A stretch of 64,000 nucleotides of DNA, taken from Eumeta japonica (lineage: Eukaryota; Arthropoda; Insecta; Lepidoptera; Psychidae). Below, piece after piece: positions 58,883 to 64,000 of the stretch. The translations under genes and the position numbers were made by a program. A model generated the notes under the pieces. That model ran no database searches and was not told the DNA's origin. It worked only from the letters and a program-made list of their open reading frames with translations. The DNA lies in assembly GCA_005406025.1 (NCBI GenBank), contig BGZK01002017.1, positions 21,888 through 85,887 on the forward strand, in the 5' to 3' direction. Numbering within the stretch: the stretch's first letter is position 1; the number at the start of each line of letters is the position of its first letter.

Positions 58883-59023
58883 GGTCTCAAAGCATGCGTT
58901 AGGTAGAATGGGCTCAAAGTATGCGTTTGATATAAACATACTTTGGGGACAGACCCCAAAATATACAGATGTCCCTGAAGCATGCGATCTATCGAAAAAC
59001 TGTCCTTTAAGTATGCGTTTTAC
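58883..59023. repeat. Second AACGCATRCTTT motif cluster, inverted
   Basis: Copies at 58883-58902, 58911-58929, about 58970-58990 and 59001-59023 read as the complement of the motif at 45086-45323. One copy in the opposite sense lies at 58934-58951. A small hairpin (TTTGGGG and CCCCAAA) lies at about 58942-58960. The outer flank (ACATATATGTA) also resembles the flank of the first cluster. Confidence 0.6.
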
Positions 59024-59045
59024 ATATATGTATATACATACATAC

Positions 59046-60224
59046 ATATCGTATGGTGTTTGGTAATTATAGCTCGGTTATTTACAGTTTATTGTGAGAA
59101 CTGCGTTACAATATTTACAAATTTACCGTATTTCAATCACATTACTATAATAATTATTGATATCTCAGTCCTCTAATCGATAATAGGTATATTTTAGGGA
59201 TTATTATCAATCAATTGTGTACATATTTACCGACTGTTCTTGGCCTGTGGTATTACTAATAGTGATCTAAAACTTAGTATTATTCATTACAGGATAATTG
59301 TATCATATAATGATAGGTTTTGTCACATAAAATGTATCAACTTATTATTTTTATTTCATCCTATGACCATTAAAAATATTACTCTAATTGTTATATTGCA
59401 AAAATCAATTTGTTGTGTTTAACTCATGAGTATAGTGCTATATTAGGTAACTTTATTGACTCTTATAGGAGTTCTACTATTGATCGATTCGTAATATAAG
59501 GATCAATTATACAGAACTAGACTTATTAACTATGTCCTTTAGTAATTTTTATGCAGAGTTAACCTCAAGTTTATGTTTAATATAATTTATAACTATTCAG
59601 TCTTATCATTCTATACTAGGTTACTTAGTATACTTAATATATTTTTGGTATATGTTATATAGTAATTCTATGTACTCACTATTAATAAGTAATCATTGTG
59701 CATGATTGCAATTAGAATTAGAGGTATGTATGCATAGTGCAGTTAGTATTTTTACTATGTATTATGATGTGCAAAATTCATAGATATATGTACGTACATC
59801 AATTTTATGTATGCGCTGTTAGTAAATAGAAAGTGAGTGTAGCAAGCAATAGATATCTGTAATTATAAATAACTAAGAAGTATGCATGCATTTGCACACT
59901 TATATATCTAGCTTTGCCATTTAATGTTCAACTTATTTCTTAGTGTTTATTGTTACAATGTTAGTCTGTGGGTTGTAATATTATTTGTTTGTTAATGTTT
60001 AGAATTATGACAGTGTACTCAGTGTTTTGACTGTAACTGTATTCTATGATGTGTGGGAGTAGTGTATTAGGAACTCCCTTTTGATAAGTAACAAGTGTGA
60101 ACTCGCGATTCTGAGAAATGCATATGACTGCACCTTTTGTTCGAGTTTGTCAGATTCCTGTGAAAACTATCTATGATGGCAAGAATTGCTAAAATTGTCT
60201 ATGAAGGCAAGAATTCATCTAGAC
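59046..60224. other. AT-rich noncoding stretch
   Basis: No gene recognised. A near-duplicate of about 26 bases (TCTATGATGGCAAGAATT type) occurs in tandem at 60161-60217. Confidence 0.35.
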
Positions 60225-61800
60225 CAGTGGTTCTTAACCTTTAAATCTTGAGGGACCATGTTAACAAATTTCTGTCTAGCCAGAGACCACCCAGTCGGTT
60301 ATGTTTATGTATAGATTCTATGTATTTGTCTCTTATCTATTCTATATTGTATTATATTAATCTAAAAAATAAAGTTATAGATTTTAAATTTAATTATATT
60401 TTTGTGATTGCATTCTCTTTACTAACTCCTCGATCTTTGGTTCAGTGCTATTCAAAGCTGAACGCATGTCGGCAGTGGCATCCAATCGATTCCGTTGCTT
60501 ATTTTTAATAGTCAAAAGCTCCGAAAAAACCTCCGCTCGTATAGATACCTAACATATAACAATGTCTCGGAAGTTCGGGCAAAGAAAATGCATTTTGCCT
60601 CCGAAAATCTTCAAGGTAAATTCTTTGATTCGAATGTATCATCTAAATTACTATCATGTTTCACTTCAATCACATCTTGAACTTCTACAACAACCTCGGA
60701 AATGTTGACAATTAAATGATTTCGTATCAGTTTTCTGAATACTGAACACTTCCGTGTGGAAAAGCAGAGTTTCGTGTTCAGAGTTCATGTCAGACCGCGA
60801 TTGTTTAAAAAGACTAGTTTTGAGTGCACAACATTCAATGAAGTTAACTACTGTTATAACTGTTTTCATTGACAAAGCGAAGCATTCCCGAAGCGTTTTA
60901 GCAGCCAACGCTTGACGGTGAATAACGCAGTGCGTCGAAATTGCGGTTGGTTTTTTGGTCTTTGCCAACTCTGCAAGACCAGAGAACCAAGCGTAGCAGA
61001 AACACGGTCCGTACAGACGCAAGCTTTTCCCACATATGTCGCATGTTTCGACATTTATTTATTTCCTCCATTATATATTCTCCATTTATTATCTCCATTT
61101 ATTACATCCATAACCTTGAGACATCGCTTCAAGTTCTTGAGAAAATAATAACTCTATAAACGTTTTATTGTCCTCAAAATCTATCAAATGCAAGTAATTG
61201 ACGATATTACAAAACTTTCGTAGATTCATGTCATTGTAATACAAAATAAGGCCTGTTTTTAATTTTGTCAATAACTTGGTCTTCAATATCAGTTGACATT
61301 TTTTGAATATGCGACTTCTCTGTATCTTTAGAAAACGGTATTTCACGAATTTTGAGCTTTTAAGCTTCCGTATCTAAACTTTGCAACTTTGAGTATGCAG
61401 GGCTTTATTAGAGATTCGCCGATTGTGTATGCTTTTTTCGACTTAGCAATCAGTTTTGAAACGCCAGATGTCGAATCAGATGTTGCATCACTTGTTCCAT
61501 TGAAGCCAAGTTTAATTTTTTTTGAGATTTCCTAGGTTACCTTCGAAGAATTCTCGCGAACGGTTACAAAAATTCGGATGTACGGCGTTCAAATGACGTT
61601 CCAGCTTTGCCGGTTTTAAAGCGTCATCAGCAAGAACAGTTGTGCAGAAAACGCATTGAAGTCAAGTTTCCCCATTGATTTCTATTGAAACAAAACCCAG
61701 TTTAATATAGACGTCGTCATATTTTCTATTCGGTGGCATTATTTCTGCAAACAAAGCTTTAATAATAATAGGGGATATAAGTTTTCAACAAAAAATATAT
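60225..61800 (-). mobile_element. hAT element (ZBED5/Charlie-like), internally deleted
   Basis: The left end CAGTGGTTCTTAACCTTT at 60225 is the standard terminus of Charlie-type hATs. A degraded transposase follows on the minus strand. The partner end near 61780-61870 was not identified, and a SINE lies just beyond. Confidence 0.6.
60395..61739 (-). pseudogene. ZBED5-like hAT transposase, broken and deleted
   Basis: An ATG at 61739 begins MPPNRKYDDVYIKLGFVSIE. A stop follows, and then a BED-like finger: CVFCTTVLADDALKPAKLER, then HLNAVHP. Later a frame gives AISTHCVIHRQALAAKTLRE and VVNFIECCALKTSLFKQSRS, with LLFHTEV. The C-terminus in another frame reads LTIKNKQRNRLDATADMRSA followed by EELVKRMQSQ, the conserved ending. 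The stretch between LLFHTEV and LTIKNK is much shorter than in full copies. Multiple stops and frameshifts. Confidence 0.7.
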
Positions 61801-61869
61801 TTTCGTGACAAGCTTTCATTTGTGAGGTCTATGCTCAACTGTGGAGCTTCGTACAAGGTAAACAGCAAT

Positions 61870-62098
61870 TCTATACTGTCTATCTTTTGTCAAATTTAAA
61901 TAGACAACTCCCGCACCAGGGGACAAGCCCTGTGCCACTGTGAACTTCATAAACACAATTTACGGGCGCAAAGAATAACCAAACGGCTGAATCACACAGG
62001 TATTTTTTGTTTCGCTTAGGAATCGAACCCAAACACGCCCGGCGCGGTACGGTAGTGGCGAAGCGACCATCTCAACCGCTAGACTAGGCGTGCCGTGA
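61870..62098 (-). repeat. tRNA-derived SINE
   Basis: On the minus strand an A box TAGTCTAGCGG (62077-62087) and a B box GGTTCGATTCC (62019-62029) are both exact matches to tRNA-type polymerase III promoter consensus. The body after them (GTGTGATTCAGCC, GGCACAGGGCTTGTCCCC) has the form of a lepidopteran SINE. Confidence 0.75.
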
Positions 62099-62432
62099 CC
62101 ATAGATTGATTATTGGTTAGCGGCGGCGCGCCTTTAATACTTCACAAGCTTCCAATTGTTTAGATCCGCGTGCGTAAGGGACACTTGATACATCATAATG
62201 AACTGAACATCACTCGCCGAGATTTAAGAAAATATTACATTTTTTTTGTACGACTTTCGACGATACTGGCTGAAATAAGTCTATAATTGCATATTCGTCG
62301 TCTCATTTTATTAGAAATCATCGCTATTGTTACTCTTTAGTAAGTTTTTGCCAACTGATAATAGGTAGTAAAAAACTTACATATCGGTGTTGGTATGAAG
62401 TCATTAAATATGTTTAGTAACTTTTACTAAAT
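62099..62432. other. Noncoding between SINE and mariner
   Basis: Short inverted copies of AGTAAGTTTTT occur at about 62338, 62369 and, beyond the mariner, 63690, hinting that the mariner sits in another inverted-repeat element. Not resolved. Confidence 0.25.
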
Positions 62433-63672
62433 TACCAGGTGTACCGGTATGAAATGAGCGTTTTTGTGAAAATAAAATATTAATTTTGATTAGATAAAAA
62501 ATAAATTTATTCAAAATAATGTCCATCACTTTCTACACATTTTGTCCACCTTTTGGTAATTTGTGGATACCATGCCAATAGAAATGTTCTTCTTTTGAAG
62601 CAAACCAATCAGACACCCAATTTTCCACTTCGCGTAGAATCGAACCGCTGCTCAGCCAATGCGTGTCCCATCGATGAAAATAAATGGTAATCGGAAGGAG
62701 CCAAGTCCGGTGAATACGGCGGGTGGGGTAGCAACTCCCAGTTTACTTTGATTGTATCCTGAACCGATTTTGCTTTGTGTGCAGGCGCATTGTCGTGTAA
62801 CAAAATTACTTTGCCGTGTCTGTTCCTGGTCGTTTTCGATCAATGCGTTCAAATCGATCATTTGTTGTTTGTAGCGACTAGTATTAACAGTTTCACCAGG
62901 TTTTAGGAGTTCATAATACACCACACCCTTCTGATCCCACCAAACACAGAGCATTGCCTTCTTCCCGAAACGATCTGGTTTTGCAGTCGATGCTGATGGT
63001 TGTCCCGGATTAACCCATGATTTTCCGTTTAGGATTCTTAAAATAAATCCATTTTTCATCGCCAGTGACAATTGATGCAAAACTGATTTTCTTTCGTCTT
63101 TGAAGCAAAATTTCACAAGTGTTTTTCGGTTTTCCATTTGTCTTTCATTCAATTCATGAGGTACCCATTTTTCACACTTTTGAATTTTTCCCATAGCTTT
63201 CAAACGGTCTGAAATTGTTTGTTGTGCAACATTTAACATATCTGCCATTTGCTTCTGACTCAAAGTATCATTCATCCAATATTGCTTGCAGTTTAACGTC
63301 TCGAATTTTTGGTCTCTTCCACGTTCTTTATTTTCACATCAAAATCATTACACTTGAATCGTTGAAACCATCTTGCATGTTGCTTCTGATAGCATGATCA
63401 CCATATGCTTCGACAAGCATTCGATGTGATTCTGCAGCATTTTTTTCAATGGAAACAAAAATTAATGCTTTCCGAAAATCATCACTTTCCGGCACAAAAT
63501 TTGACATTTTAACACAATCAAAAATATGATGTTGTTTGTTTACTAACTCTTAGGTTATTGAATGTTTGATAATGCCAACCAAACAGAAAAAAAATGGAGG
63601 CTCATTCACAACAAATAACCCCTACCAACACATTTGTATCTTAACGCTCACTTCATACCGGTACACCTGGTA
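62433..63672 (-). mobile_element. Mauritiana-type mariner
   Basis: Inverted repeats of 28 bases at 62435-62462 and 63643-63670 (start CCAGGTGTACCGGTATGAA) differ at one position, each flanked by TA. Total 1236 bases between duplications, near the usual 1.3 kb. The end sequence (CCAGGTGTAC) matches that of Mos1-type mariners. Confidence 0.9.
62507..63507 (-). pseudogene. Mariner transposase, frameshifted
   Basis: ATG at 63507 begins MSNFVPESDDFRKALIFV and continues NAAESHRMLVEAYGDHA. The helix-turn-helix region is MADMLNVAQQTISDRLKAM, then a linker WVPHELNERQMENRK. Catalytic blocks: IVTGDEKWIYF (first Asp; shifted frame), LHDNAPAHKAKSVQD (second Asp), and SPDLAPSDYHLFSSM (third Asp), which keeps DD34D. 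The stop is at 62507-62509. The coding length of about 1000 bases is slightly short of the usual 1035. At least three frameshifts, near 63330, 63110 and 62830, keep it from being translated. High similarity suggests it is recent. Confidence 0.85.
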
Positions 63673-64000
63673 TGTTAGTGCATGATATTTAAAAAACTTA
63701 CTAGAATAAAGTAATTCTAATAATTCAGTGATTTTTGGTACTTTCAATCATAGACATTTGACACAAACGTACTATTAACTATACAGTGAAACTATACTAA
63801 AATGTATGTAAATCAATGCAGTCTAGATTATAAAATATCAGTATCAAGTTAGCATACTCTATTTTGTGCCGATTACAATGTCGATTTTCATGAGCCCTAT
63901 AAAGGTTATTTCCTACTGTGTTATAAATATATTTAAAAAATGTAATGTTCCTGATCTTCCTGAACTACCTATAAATAATCATATTGATTAAAAAATAGAG
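63673..64000. other. AT-rich end of window, no gene seen
   Basis: No ORF of note or recognisable repeat, apart from the AGTAAGTTTTT-type complement near 63690. Confidence 0.35.

Overview
The window reads as a repeat-rich, AT-rich insect nuclear genome segment, most likely from a moth or butterfly (Lepidoptera). The evidence is the mix of repeats: a non-LTR/SINE 3' tail of the kind common in lepidopteran genomes, two RTE-type tails, tRNA-derived SINEs, a mauritiana-type mariner, Helitron, Penelope, piggyBac, PIF/Harbinger and several hAT families. There are no bacterial genes or operons. The lineage is inferred from recalled family features, not from a search.

Host coding sequence is sparse. 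On the minus strand there is a Sushi/CCP exon (303-505) and, about 5 kb upstream of it, a short exon encoding a hydrophobic signal-peptide start (5245-5272). Together they suggest a secreted Sushi-containing protein, perhaps a modular serine protease. On the plus strand a possible THAP-type zinc-finger gene begins at 11093 and has a matching C-x2-H exon at 20700-20801. The middle of that domain was not located.

Layout: 0.6-13 kb holds old LINE and SINE fragments, a 23-bp minisatellite and introns. 14.7-16.8 kb is a PIF/Harbinger-like element with convergent ORFs and a piece of hAT. 17-24 kb is mostly noncoding. 25-28 kb is a rearranged block with a P-element-like fragment, a Jockey-like ORF1 and a duplicated 343-bp repeat. 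28.1-30.6 kb is a hAT element, and 30.9-35.5 kb a Ty3/Gypsy element whose 3' LTR was not found. 35.7-37.8 kb holds two decayed Tc1/mariner-superfamily transposases. 38.3-41.2 kb looks like a foldback element with a deleted piggyBac inside it. 41.5-44.5 kb is a non-LTR retrotransposon remnant preceded by an OTU cysteine-protease domain. 46.7-49.1 kb is a hAT element flanked by a perfect palindrome. 50.7-51.9 kb is a Penelope remnant between inverted repeats. 51.9-53.7 kb is a tyrosine-recombinase-like gene. 53.7-58.3 kb is a nested stack: an RTE tail, then a Helitron, then a mariner inside the Helitron 3' region. 60.2-63.7 kb holds another hAT, a SINE and a mauritiana-type mariner.

The genes do not form a pathway. 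The window is a layered record of transposon insertions, and nearly every transposase or polymerase here carries frameshifts or stops. The items I would look at first are the foldback array, the OTU-containing LINE, the tyrosine-recombinase-like gene and the nested stack.
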